The translations under genes and the position numbers were made by a program. The notes under the pieces were generated by a model. The model saw only the letters and a list, made by a program, of their open reading frames with translations. It ran no database searches and was not told where the DNA came from. From contig CAADUZ010000046.1 in NCBI GenBank assembly GCA_900752335.1, positions 1 through 36,617 of the forward strand: a DNA stretch of 36,617 nucleotides, given 5' to 3'. Positions within the stretch are counted from its first letter, which is position 1, and every line of letters begins with the position of its first letter. This stretch comes from Clostridia bacterium. GTDB lineage: Bacteria > Bacillota > Clostridia > TANB77 > CAG-508. Positions 9,285 to 16,679 of the stretch are shown here, piece after piece.

Positions 9285-9316
9285 GATATATCAAAAATAT
9301 ATCATATCTCCTTCCA
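9283..9316 (-). promoter_or_regulatory. Hairpin between Shine-Dalgarno and start of murF
   Basis: The stem ATGATATAT (9305-9297) pairs perfectly with ATATATCAT (9291-9283) around a 5-nt loop and includes the first two bases of the murF ATG. The AAGGAG (9314-9309) lies just upstream. A segment of the leader containing TATCAAAATATA can also pair with the loop-side arm, so two exclusive folds are possible. A mini-ORF of four codons runs through the stem. Whether it regulates MurF is not known. Confidence 0.5.
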
Positions 9317-9340
9317 TTTATATTATATTTTGATATGGAT

Positions 9341-9369
9341 ATTATATGCTATATTGCGTATTTTGACAA
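9341..9369 (-). promoter_or_regulatory. Sigma-A promoter of the murF operon
   Basis: On the minus strand, -35 TTGTCA (9369-9364), 17-nt spacer, perfect -10 TATAAT (9346-9341). The expected start point is near 9334, about 50 nt before the MurF ATG. Confidence 0.8.
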
Positions 9370-9390
9370 GAATATGAAGGAAAAAGGAGC

Positions 9391-9432
9391 AAAAAAACAG
9401 TGTAAAATCTAAAATATTTAGAAATTACACTG
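9391..9432 (-). terminator. Terminator of the prepilin/SUMF gene
   Basis: An 8-bp stem, CAGTGTAA (9398-9405) with TTACACTG (9425-9432), is continued by TCTAAA/TTTAGA across a small AA/AA internal loop, with ATA at the tip. Seven T follow on the minus strand (9397-9391). Confidence 0.82.
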
Positions 9433-9460
9433 CACATGTTTTACATACTATACATATTTA

Positions 9461-10646
9461 CTAATTTGTTGGATTTATATAAAGCTGGATACGGAAGGAA
9501 TTGCCGTCGAAACTAACTACCGTAAAGCTAAACATACGAGAAGCTGCAGAGTTACTTCCGTTGTAGGCAACAACCTCCTCTACCAACACAATCACCACCA
9601 ACATCAGGAATGTTGTAACTAGAATACTCTGTTGTCCATTCCCACCAATTTCCCAATAAATCATGTATATTTGAATAATTGTCTGCCTCATATTCTCCTG
9701 TTTTTGTTCTACTATTTGTTCCTATATTTCCATACTTGCTATCTGTTGTTGTTGCTAATAAATATCCTTCTTCATTCGTCTGACAGATAAAATTTAATGC
9801 TGTATCCCATGCATAACTACTTATTAGCTCACTGGTTACAAATTCATTTCCACTATACATTGTCTCTGCTTGCTGTTTTGCTTCATCTCTTGTGACATAT
9901 ATATATGGATATTTATTTGCTTGCACTAATGGCATTGTTAATGGATCTGTTTCTGCAATTCTTTCTGTTTCAGTTCCTGCTTCATATCTTCCTATATAAA
10001 ATCCTTTATTATTAGTTGCACTTGTTTTAAATGCATCTATTTGATCTTTTGCTACTGAATTTTCATTACCTTCTCCATAATAATATTCTTCTATTGCATC
10101 ATCTCCACTTACTAGCGTTGAGCCACTATCTGTAAATGTTCTTCGACTTAATTCATTTGTTAATTTTCCTGTAGAATTTATTGTAGTAGATACGTTATAT
10201 TCTCCTACTGGTATCCATACAAATTGATTATCATTACTATCCTCTATTACTATTCCTTCTTCTACTTTTGTTCCACTATCTTCTGCTATATTAAATCCTC
10301 CTGGTACTGTTACTGGATTATCTAAATCATCTGTTATTACCGTTGTATCTTCAAATGCTGTTCCACTTTCTTTTGCTTCTTCAACTTCACTTTTTTCTTC
10401 TGGCGGATTTGTTGTACCGGTTCCAGCAAGCACACCGTTTATAAATTCCTCTGCACCTTTTAACTCGTCTTGCTCGTCTTTTTGTGCTTGCTCTGTTAGT
10501 GTTTTGCCTTCTTGTGCTCTTTGTATTAATCCTCCTTCGCCTAGTACAACATTTAAAGTTACTGTTGCCAATATTATTAGAATTACTACCGTTATCACTA
10601 ATGCAATTAGTGTTATACCTTTTTCTTTTAGTTCTTTTTCTCTCAT
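9461..10646 (-). pseudogene. Prepilin-like protein with SUMF/FGE-like C-terminal domain, frameshift near end
   Basis: The main frame (10646-9552) begins with a class III-like prepilin leader: charged residues, KEKG (7-10), then the hydrophobic ITLIALVITVVILIILATVT. Position +5 after the Gly is Ala, not the usual Glu. A linker rich in Glu, Thr and Gly follows, then a formylglycine-generating-enzyme/SUMF-like domain: FVWIPVGEY, GFYIGRYEAG, SYAWDTALNFI, NIHDLLGNWWEWT and CVGRGG. The frame then ends wrongly in CCLQRK. Skipping one base between about 9566 and 9578 restores the expected ending in the other frame: YNGSNSAASR... to GNSFRIQLYINPTN, stop at 9461, 394 aa in total. The ribosome binding site AGAAAGGAG precedes the ATG. 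The last about 110 nt have roughly 45% G+C, above the rest of the gene. This layout resembles variable proteins of diversity-generating retroelements. Sequencing error or true inactivation cannot be told apart. Confidence 0.75.
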
Positions 10647-10722
10647 TTTTTCTCCTTTCTTCTGTTTTATTTTGTCAGTATATTTACGTGTTTATACGTT
10701 TTATATTTCTAGTTCGTTTTTT

Positions 10723-10751
10723 ATTTTAAAACAGTTTGTTTTAAAAGTCAA
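10723..10751 (-). promoter_or_regulatory. Promoter of prepilin gene with embedded 23-bp palindromic operator
   Basis: On the minus strand, -35 TTGACT (10751-10746), 17-nt spacer, -10 TAAAAT (10728-10723). A perfect palindrome, TTTTAAAACA-GTT-TGTTTTAAAA (10724-10746), spans the entire spacer and touches both promoter elements. This is a standard repressor layout; the XRE gene at 10908 is the obvious candidate for the binding protein. Confidence 0.7.
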
Positions 10752-10794
10752 TATAACATTTTGTTTTATTTTATAATCTTTTTTAATTGCTTTA

Positions 10795-10824
10795 TATATA
10801 CAATTTGCGTACTTACAGTGTCAA
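10795..10824 (-). promoter_or_regulatory. Possible second upstream promoter for prepilin gene
   Basis: A perfect -35 TTGACA (10824-10819) on the minus strand is followed after 18 nt by TATATA (10800-10795). It would give a leader of about 140 nt that reads through the palindrome. No equally good promoter for the XRE gene on the plus strand was found. Confidence 0.45.
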
Positions 10825-10907
10825 TAGTTCTTACCTTTATAGTATCTGTTTAATTTATGCGTTTTACTTTATATTTTTTATATAAACTTTGTAGAAAGGA
10901 GATTTAG

Positions 10908-11171
10908 ATGAAGACTCGTTTACGTAACTTAAGAGAAGATAATGACCTTACTCAAAAAGAGTTAAGTAAAATATTAAATATTTCTCAAGTTGCTTATTCG
11001 TATTATGAGCTTAATAAGAGAAGTATTCCTTTAGAGCTTTTGTCTAAAATAGCTGATTTCTACAATACAAGTGTCGATTATTTACTTTTTAGAACAGATA
11101 TACAAAAACCTTATCCCAAAGCACAAGTCAAGGCTAAACCTGCTGTTCATAAGGAACCTGCTATATTTTAA
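10908..11171 (+). CDS. Small XRE-family (Cro/CI-type) transcriptional regulator
   Basis: This 87-aa protein is almost entirely one helix-turn-helix domain (about residues 3-62). The helices are visible as LRNLREDNDLTQKELSKIL, ISQVAYSYYELNKR and LLSKIADFYNTSVDYLL. The last 25 residues are Lys- and Pro-rich, without an effector or oligomerisation domain. GAAAGGAG lies 7-8 nt before the ATG. The gene is divergent from the prepilin/SUMF gene, and a perfect palindrome in that gene's promoter is a plausible operator. Its stop codon overlaps the stop codon of the convergent ypeB gene, so no terminator separates the two. Confidence 0.88.
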   Translation: MKTRLRNLREDNDLTQKELSKILNISQVAYSYYELNKRSIPLELLSKIADFYNTSVDYLLFRTDIQKPYPKAQVKAKPAVHKEPAIF

Positions 11172-12547
11172 TGTGTTAATATTCCATTTGGTGTATTAGT
11201 GATTATTAATATATCTTCTTCTTTGCCAGTTTCTGCATTTACATATACAATAAAGTCTAATCCATCTATATTTCCTTCAAATTCCCAACATAATACTTCT
11301 GTTTTCCATTCTGTTGGAATTACTGCAAGTTCTTCACTTTCTATATTTAAGTCTTTATTTAGGCTTTCTTTTGCTTTTTCTTTGCTTACTTTAGGTTCTT
11401 TTAAATCTCTTTTTGTATGCGAATTTAAATATCCCGTCGTTTCTATTCCAAGTATTTCGCCATTATCTAATGCAACCTTTACTTTTATTAAATCTGGGTA
11501 CATTATTACGCCTTCTTGCACATATGCATAGTTTATAGTTACTATTCCACTTTGTTTTAAATAATATGTTTCTTTCATATTACTAAAACCATGTTTTTCT
11601 AAATACTCTTTTCCTTTATTATCCGCTTCTTCCTCCGACAATACTTCTGATAGCACTTCTCTATTTCTATCCATGTATATTACATGTCCACCTTTTTCTG
11701 AAATAGATACTGTTGCTGTTGTATCGTCTTCAAATGTTAAGTTAAAGTTATATGAAGTAATATCTCCCTCACTTTTTCCGAAGGATTCTATTTCTTTAGC
11801 ATTTATCTCAAATAATTCTTTTGCCTTGTTTTTTGCCGTTTCTTCGTCTATATTATTTCCTGTAAGTCCTACTTTTTCAGCTTTAGTTATATGTTCCGAA
11901 TAAGCACCATCATATATTAAGCCAGAATATTCGTGAAAAGTTTGTTCTAAATTATCAAAACTATCTTTTGATATATTACTTACTTCTTGTGCAAATGCTT
12001 TGTTTCCCTCTTCTGTTAATTCTCCCCATTTTATTCTTCCATCATTAATATCTGCAGATAATTGATTTAATATATTTTCTAACTCTACACTATATTCATG
12101 TAAATTTTTAAGATTTTTCATGTCTTCTTCTGATAGTTCCTCGTCTTTTAAGTTTTTTCTATAAAGTGAATAGCTATACTCGCTTACTTGATTTAAGAAT
12201 TTTGAAGTATTTTCTAATTCATTTGAGTTTATTGGCAGTTGGCTTAAATATCCCATTGCCAAATTTGCTTCTCTCCATACATTTGTTAAACTTTCTGCAC
12301 TACTTTCTGGCGAATTTGTTATTAAAGATTTTGCTAAAAATACTTCCACATTTTGTACGTAATCTACTACCTCGTAAAATGCCATGTTATATGCATTTTC
12401 AGATGCTTGCCTATATTCTGTTTGTTTTTTATAAATATATATTGCTAGAACAATTATTATCGTAAATAGCACTACGATTATGCTTAACATGTGTCTATCT
12501 TTTAATCTATTTTTCCAGTCTATTAATTTATTTTTTATTGCTCCCAC
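11168..12547 (-). CDS. ypeB: Germination protein YpeB
   Basis: This 459-aa protein fits YpeB, the partner of the cortex-lytic enzyme SleB, which protects and localises SleB in the spore. It has one N-terminal membrane segment (about 20-39), a helical domain with the YxxAxENAYNMAFYEVVDYVQNVE-type region (shown in part) and C-terminal PepSY-like repeats in which EETAKNKAKEL, EEEADNKGKEYLEK and SKEKAKESLNKDL open successive units. The start is GTG at 12547, preceded by AGAAGGGA at about 10 nt; the longer frame from a TTG at 12577 has no ribosome binding site. No sleB is next to it, unlike in Bacillus. The stop codon overlaps that of the convergent XRE gene. Confidence 0.85.
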   Translation of the reverse strand: MGAIKNKLIDWKNRLKDRHMLSIIVVLFTIIIVLAIYIYKKQTEYRQASENAYNMAFYEVVDYVQNVEVFLAKSLITNSPESSAESLTNVWREANLAMGYLSQLPINSNELENTSKFLNQVSEYSYSLYRKNLKDEELSEEDMKNLKNLHEYSVELENILNQLSADINDGRIKWGELTEEGNKAFAQEVSNISKDSFDNLEQTFHEYSGLIYDGAYSEHITKAEKVGLTGNNIDEETAKNKAKELFEINAKEIESFGKSEGDITSYNFNLTFEDDTTATVSISEKGGHVIYMDRNREVLSEVLSEEEADNKGKEYLEKHGFSNMKETYYLKQSGIVTINYAYVQEGVIMYPDLIKVKVALDNGEILGIETTGYLNSHTKRDLKEPKVSKEKAKESLNKDLNIESEELAVIPTEWKTEVLCWEFEGNIDGLDFIVYVNAETGKEEDILIITNTPNGILTH

Positions 12548-12627
12548 AAAAATCAGTCCCTTCTTTATATTATGCAAATTATGTTTCTCATATTTTGTGT
12601 AAAATTTGTTAAATTATTCTTATTTTT

Positions 12628-12656
12628 TAGACTTTTTATACTTTTTATGTTAAAAT
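12628..12656 (+). promoter_or_regulatory. Putative promoter of ugtP-like gene
   Basis: TAGACT (12628-12633), a 17-nt spacer and TAAAAT (12651-12656) fit a sigma-A promoter with a weak -35 element. The start point would be near 12663, giving a leader of about 24 nt. Confidence 0.55.
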
Positions 12657-12686
12657 ATTTTTGAATTTTATTTTATAGGGGATATT

Positions 12687-13814
12687 ATGAAAAAAATATT
12701 AATATTTTATGCTAAATATGGTGGAGGTCATTTATCTGCAGCTAAAGCCATACAAAAGCATTTAGATGACAATTTTGAGGTAGAAACAGAACTTATAGAC
12801 TGTATACAGTATGTAAGCAAAATTTTAAATAGAGTTACTACTGGAGCATACAACCAAATGGCAAAAAATTCTCCTGCTTTATGGGGCAAGATTTATGCCA
12901 ATTCTCAAAGAGGCGTGTTTGCTCATATAAGTTCTAGGGCAAATAAAATGATGGCAGTGAAATTAAAGAATTTAATAAAAGAAAAAAATCCTGATATAGT
13001 AGTTTCTACTCATCCTTTTAGTAGCCAAATGGTAAGCTATTTAAAACGTAAAGGAAAAATAAACTGCAAATTAGTAACTGTACTTACAGATTTTGCACCT
13101 CATGACCAATGGCTTATTGGGCATGAATTTACAGATGCTTTTTGTGTTTCAAATAGCCGTATGTATGAGTATCTAACAAATTATGGAATAGAAAAGAAAA
13201 AAGTGCATGTTACCGGAATACCTTTATCTGATAAATTTTCTAAAACTTTTGATAAAGCTAAAATTTTTAAAGAATTTGACTTGGACGAAAATAAACCTGT
13301 TATACTATTTTTTGGTGGTGGAGAATTTGGGCTTGGTAAAGACAGAACTCTGCAAGTTTTAACGGCTCTTATTCACAATTTGCCAACATATCAAATAATT
13401 GCTGTTTCTGGCAGGAACAAAAAAATGAATAAAGGGTTTAATGATATTGTAACGGAAAGCAATGCTAAAACGCGAGTTAAAGTTTTTGATTATACGAACA
13501 AAGTGCCAGAAATTATGAGTATATCTTCATTAGTAGTTACAAAACCTGGTGGGCTTACAACTAGTGAAGCTTTAGCTTCTGGATTACCCTTACTTGTTAT
13601 AAACCCTATTCCTGGTCAAGAAGAAGAAAATGCTGAATTTTTAGAAAAACATAATGTTGGTGTATGGATTAGAAAAAAGGATAACCCAAATGTAATAATA
13701 CAAAAATTATTTGAAGATAAGTTAAAACTAGAAAAAATGAGAGAAAACACAAAAATATTAGCTAAAAAGAATTCTACTAAAGATATTTGTGAAATTATAA
13801 TGAATTTGGATTAA
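12687..13814 (+). CDS. ugtP: Diacylglycerol glucosyltransferase (UgtP/MGDG synthase family)
   Basis: This 375-aa GT-B glycosyltransferase belongs to the MGDG synthase/UgtP family, which transfers glucose from UDP-glucose to diacylglycerol at the inner face of the membrane. The N-terminal YAKYGGGHLSAAKAI (GGGH at 12-15) and the FFGGGEFGLGK and KPGGLTTSEALASGLPLL (from about 286) sugar-nucleotide-binding segments are typical. Length is near the family norm. The family also contains processive and galactosyl enzymes, so the exact product is inferred. The presence of pgcA and galU in the same window supports the glucolipid pathway and possible use for lipoteichoic acid anchors. The gene stands alone, divergent from ypeB, with a terminator after it. 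Confidence 0.82.
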   Translation: MKKILIFYAKYGGGHLSAAKAIQKHLDDNFEVETELIDCIQYVSKILNRVTTGAYNQMAKNSPALWGKIYANSQRGVFAHISSRANKMMAVKLKNLIKEKNPDIVVSTHPFSSQMVSYLKRKGKINCKLVTVLTDFAPHDQWLIGHEFTDAFCVSNSRMYEYLTNYGIEKKKVHVTGIPLSDKFSKTFDKAKIFKEFDLDENKPVILFFGGGEFGLGKDRTLQVLTALIHNLPTYQIIAVSGRNKKMNKGFNDIVTESNAKTRVKVFDYTNKVPEIMSISSLVVTKPGGLTTSEALASGLPLLVINPIPGQEEENAEFLEKHNVGVWIRKKDNPNVIIQKLFEDKLKLEKMRENTKILAKKNSTKDICEIIMNLD

Positions 13815-13822
13815 AATATATC

Positions 13823-13865
13823 AAAAATAAATTAGCTGCTAAAATAACAGCTAATTTATTTTTTT
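13823..13865. terminator. Bidirectional terminator between ugtP and recR
   Basis: The perfect 13-bp stem AATAAATTAGCTG (13826-13838) pairs with 13848-13860 around a 9-nt loop. T5 follows on the plus strand and a T-rich run on the minus strand. It separates the convergent ugtP-like gene and recR. Confidence 0.88.
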
Positions 13866-13895
13866 ATATACAAAATTGTTGATTATTAATCATTC

Positions 13896-14495
13896 TTATA
13901 GTTCTCTTCTTCCTTCTAATGCTTTAGAAAGAGTAACTTCGTCCGTGTACTCTAAATCTCCACCTACTGGAATTCCATGTGCTATTCTAGTTACTTTTAT
14001 TCCAAGAGGTTTTACAAGTTTAGAAATATACATTGCTGTTGCCTCTCCTTCAACTCGTGGGTTTGTAGCTAATATTAATTCTTTAACTTCTCCTCCCATT
14101 AGTCTTGAAAGAAGTTCCTTTATTTTTATATCGTCCGGTCCTACCCCATTCATTGGAGATATACTTCCATGAAGTACATGGTAAAGCCCTTTAAATTCGT
14201 GTGTTCTTTCCATCGCTACAACGTCTTTCACGTCTTCTACTACGCATATTGTAGTGTTGTCCCTCATTGGGTTTGAACAAATTTCACAAGGATCTGTGTC
14301 CGATATATTAAAGCATTTAGAGCAATATTTTAAGTTTTGTTTTGCATTTTGAATTGCAGATATAAACTCGTCTGTTTCTTCTTTGCTAGCATTTAAAATA
14401 TAAAAAGCAAGCCTAGCAGCAGTCTTGCTTCCTATACTTGGTAGTCTTTCAAATGCTTCTATTAGTTTTTCTATTGATGGTGAATAATATGACAT
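13896..14495 (-). CDS. recR: Recombination mediator RecR
   Basis: This 199-aa protein has the RecR layout: an N-terminal helix-hairpin-helix (LPSIGSKTAARLA, about 18-30), a four-Cys zinc finger (C58, C61, C70, C73) and a TOPRIM domain beginning at TICVVEDVKDVVAMER (about 82-97). RecR loads or stabilises RecA on gapped DNA with RecF/RecO. It has the usual length. It follows ybaB by 14 nt and is the last gene of dnaX-ybaB-recR, an order conserved across Firmicutes and proteobacteria. GGAAGAATT serves as the ribosome binding site. Confidence 0.97.
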   Translation of the reverse strand: MSYYSPSIEKLIEAFERLPSIGSKTAARLAFYILNASKEETDEFISAIQNAKQNLKYCSKCFNISDTDPCEICSNPMRDNTTICVVEDVKDVVAMERTHEFKGLYHVLHGSISPMNGVGPDDIKIKELLSRLMGGEVKELILATNPRVEGEATAMYISKLVKPLGIKVTRIAHGIPVGGDLEYTDEVTLSKALEGRREL

Positions 14496-14509
14496 AACTA
14501 ATTCTTCCT

Positions 14510-14851
14510 TTACATTAATCCTGGTATATTATATTTTCCAAGTGATGCAGCTTGTTCACTGTCTACTTTTCTTAATGCTTCATTTACAGAAGTTAATATT
14601 AAATCTTGTAGCATTTCTACGTCTTCTGGGTCTACAACTTCTTTTTTTATTGTTATCTCTTTTAGTACTTTATTTCCTGTTACTTTTACACTTACTGCAC
14701 CGCCACCTGCTGTAGCTTCAAATTCCTTTGCTGCAAGTTCTTCTTGTGATTTTTCCATATCTGTTTGCATTTTTTTTGCTTCTTTCATTAGTTGGTTAAT
14801 ATTCATTCCTCCGAATCCACCCATTCCTGGGAATCCTCCTCTTTTTGCCAT
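14510..14851 (-). CDS. ybaB: YbaB/EbfC nucleoid-associated protein
   Basis: This 113-aa protein is of the YbaB/EbfC family, dimeric tweezers-like DNA-binding proteins. The Gly/Met-rich start (FPGMGGFGGMNINQLMKEA) and the AGGGAVSVKVTGNK beta segment are typical. It lies between dnaX and recR with gaps of 39 and 14 nt. The ribosome binding site is AAAGGAAG before the ATG. Confidence 0.95.
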   Translation of the reverse strand: MAKRGGFPGMGGFGGMNINQLMKEAKKMQTDMEKSQEELAAKEFEATAGGGAVSVKVTGNKVLKEITIKKEVVDPEDVEMLQDLILTSVNEALRKVDSEQAASLGKYNIPGLM

Positions 14852-14890
14852 TTTAATCTTCCTTTCCTTTTATTTTTTATCTCAAATAAT

Positions 14891-16462
14891 TTATTCAATT
14901 ATATTTAATGGAATATCTAAATTTTCTGCCATTTGTTCTAATTTATTTTCTTGTTTTTCACTTTTCTTTGGTAAAGAATCTACATTATCTATTATTCTTA
15001 CCTTCATATCTTTACCATATTCCATTGATACTACTCTTGAAAGTTCTGTTATATTCTCTGGTTTCTCCAAAATAGATTTGCCAAATGCATTTATTCCTTC
15101 TGGAAAACTTATTCCTATTACCATGTCGTTTAATTCTATTGGTTTTGCTTTTAGTAAATTAGAATATAGCATAATTTTTCCATTTTGCCTTAAATCATTT
15201 AAAATGTTTTTCCAGCCTTTTGCTTCGTCATATTCTGAAATAGCTTGTGAAAAATTAGCTGTTTTTGCTTGTATTTTATTTTCTGCATTGTTTAACACTT
15301 TGTTTTCACTTGTTTTGGATTTATCCACAGTTTCAGTTCTTTTCTTTTCGCCTTTATCCACATTTTCCACATGTGTTTCCACTATGTTTTGACTACATAG
15401 TTTTATTATTTCTACTTGAAATAGTATACTCTTTTGAGATGACCATTTCATATCATTTTCTAATTTTGATAAATCAGTTATTATGTATAATAGTCTTTCT
15501 TTGGTTGTTTCTTCTGAAAGTCGTTTTATTTCTTCTATCTCGTCTTTGCTATAAATTTCTAATTTATTTGTTGCTTTATATACTAATATATCTTTTACAT
15601 ATTTAATAATTTCCCAAAGTAAATTGTTTAAGTCCTTACCTTCTTTTAATACAATATCTACTGCTTTAATTGCTTCGTCTACATTATATTCTAAAAAGGC
15701 TTTTACTATATTATTTATGTAAGTTAATTTTGGAATTCCTACTAAATCTTTTATTTTATCTTCTTCTATATTTGTTTCGCCATCTTGCAAGCATCTTTCA
15801 AGTATGCTTAATGCATCTCTCATTGCTCCTTCTGAAAGCACTGCAATTAGGTTTAAAGCTTCTTTAGTTATTTCTATATTGCTTTCCTTTGCCACATATT
15901 CTAGCCTTCTTACTATATCTTCATTTGATATTTTTTTGAAGTCAAATCTTTGGCATCTTGAAAGAATTGTTGCTGGTAATTTTTGAGGCTCTGTTGTTGC
16001 TAGTATAAATTTTACGTGTGCTGGTGGCTCTTCTAGTGTTTTTAGTAATGCATTAAAGGCCCCCGTTGAAAGCATGTGAACCTCGTCTATTATATATACT
16101 CTATATTTTGCAAGGGTTGGCAAAAAGTTTACTTCTTCTCTTATTAAACGAATATCCTCTACGCTGTTGTTAGAAGCTGCGTCCATCTCTACTATATCAG
16201 TAAGAGAACCTGATAAAGCTGCCTTGCAGATTTCACATTCATTACATGGTTCTCCGTCTTGTGGATTTAAGCAATTTACTGCTCTTGCTAGAACTTTTGC
16301 TGCGCTCGTTTTTCCAGTTCCTCTTCCTCCATTAAAAAGATATGCATGTCCAACTCTTCCTGCTATTATTTGGTTTTTTAATGTTCTCGTAATATGTTCT
16401 TGCCCTACAATTTCTTCAAACCTTAAAGGTCTAAATTTCCTATATAATGCTGTATATGACAA
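14891..16462 (-). CDS. dnaX: DNA polymerase III subunit gamma/tau
   Basis: This 523-aa clamp-loader ATPase has Walker A GGRGTGKT (45-52), zinc ligands C64, C73, C76 and C79, the Walker B DEVH (126-129) and the SRC motif (168-170). Domain III and a short C-terminal region follow. The start is TTG at 16462 with GAGGGTGA about 7 nt upstream; no suitable ATG exists. No obvious slippery run for a gamma/tau frameshift was noticed, so a single product is expected. The gene starts 22-27 nt after the poly-T end of the SRP RNA and lacks a clear promoter of its own, so it may depend on read-through from the SRP promoter. Confidence 0.96.
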   Translation of the reverse strand: MSYTALYRKFRPLRFEEIVGQEHITRTLKNQIIAGRVGHAYLFNGGRGTGKTSAAKVLARAVNCLNPQDGEPCNECEICKAALSGSLTDIVEMDAASNNSVEDIRLIREEVNFLPTLAKYRVYIIDEVHMLSTGAFNALLKTLEEPPAHVKFILATTEPQKLPATILSRCQRFDFKKISNEDIVRRLEYVAKESNIEITKEALNLIAVLSEGAMRDALSILERCLQDGETNIEEDKIKDLVGIPKLTYINNIVKAFLEYNVDEAIKAVDIVLKEGKDLNNLLWEIIKYVKDILVYKATNKLEIYSKDEIEEIKRLSEETTKERLLYIITDLSKLENDMKWSSQKSILFQVEIIKLCSQNIVETHVENVDKGEKKRTETVDKSKTSENKVLNNAENKIQAKTANFSQAISEYDEAKGWKNILNDLRQNGKIMLYSNLLKAKPIELNDMVIGISFPEGINAFGKSILEKPENITELSRVVSMEYGKDMKVRIIDNVDSLPKKSEKQENKLEQMAENLDIPLNIIE

Positions 16463-16502
16463 ACTATATCACCCTCTGTCTTTAAAAAATGGTGTGAGTA
16501 CA

Positions 16503-16615
16503 TTTTAACTACTCTATGGAAGTTTCCACACAAGAAGTACTGCTTATTGCTGCTTCCTTCCGGACCTGACAAGGTTCACAGCTTCTTGTTGGTCCCCTCC
16601 ATACAATAGTTAAAA
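16503..16615 (-). ncRNA. ffs: Signal recognition particle RNA, small bacterial type
   Basis: The conserved SRP core with GTCAGGTCCGGAAGGAAGCA on the minus strand is centred near 16565, flanked by a rod-like stem ending in TTTTAACTA (16615-16607) and TAGTTAAAA (16511-16503). The available space between the promoter (16633-16661) and dnaX (16462) allows only the short form without Alu domain, whereas many spore formers have a longer one. The transcript probably extends outwards: ATGGTATGAG (16628-16619) can pair with CTCACACCAT (16498-16489), and six T follow, so the RNA's own closing stem may act as the terminator. This RNA forms the SRP with Ffh. Confidence 0.93.
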
Positions 16616-16632
16616 TTTCTCATACCATTTGT

Positions 16633-16661
16633 ATTATATACTGTTTTATTCAATTTATCAA
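16633..16661 (-). promoter_or_regulatory. Strong promoter of SRP RNA
   Basis: On the minus strand, TTGATA (16661-16656), 17-nt spacer, perfect TATAAT (16638-16633). The predicted start near 16626 coincides with the beginning of the extended SRP stem. Confidence 0.85.
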
Positions 16662-16679
16662 GAGTTAATTTACAAGTTT

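Noticed and set aside
9461..9691. Separate 76-aa protein at the end of the prepilin gene
   Set aside because: Only its last part is meaningful and it continues the SUMF-like domain of the larger frame; it has no own start signals.
14891..16462. Programmed frameshift in dnaX
   Set aside because: I saw no A-rich slippery heptamer with a following hairpin at a suitable place, and the long frame is a complete gamma/tau protein.
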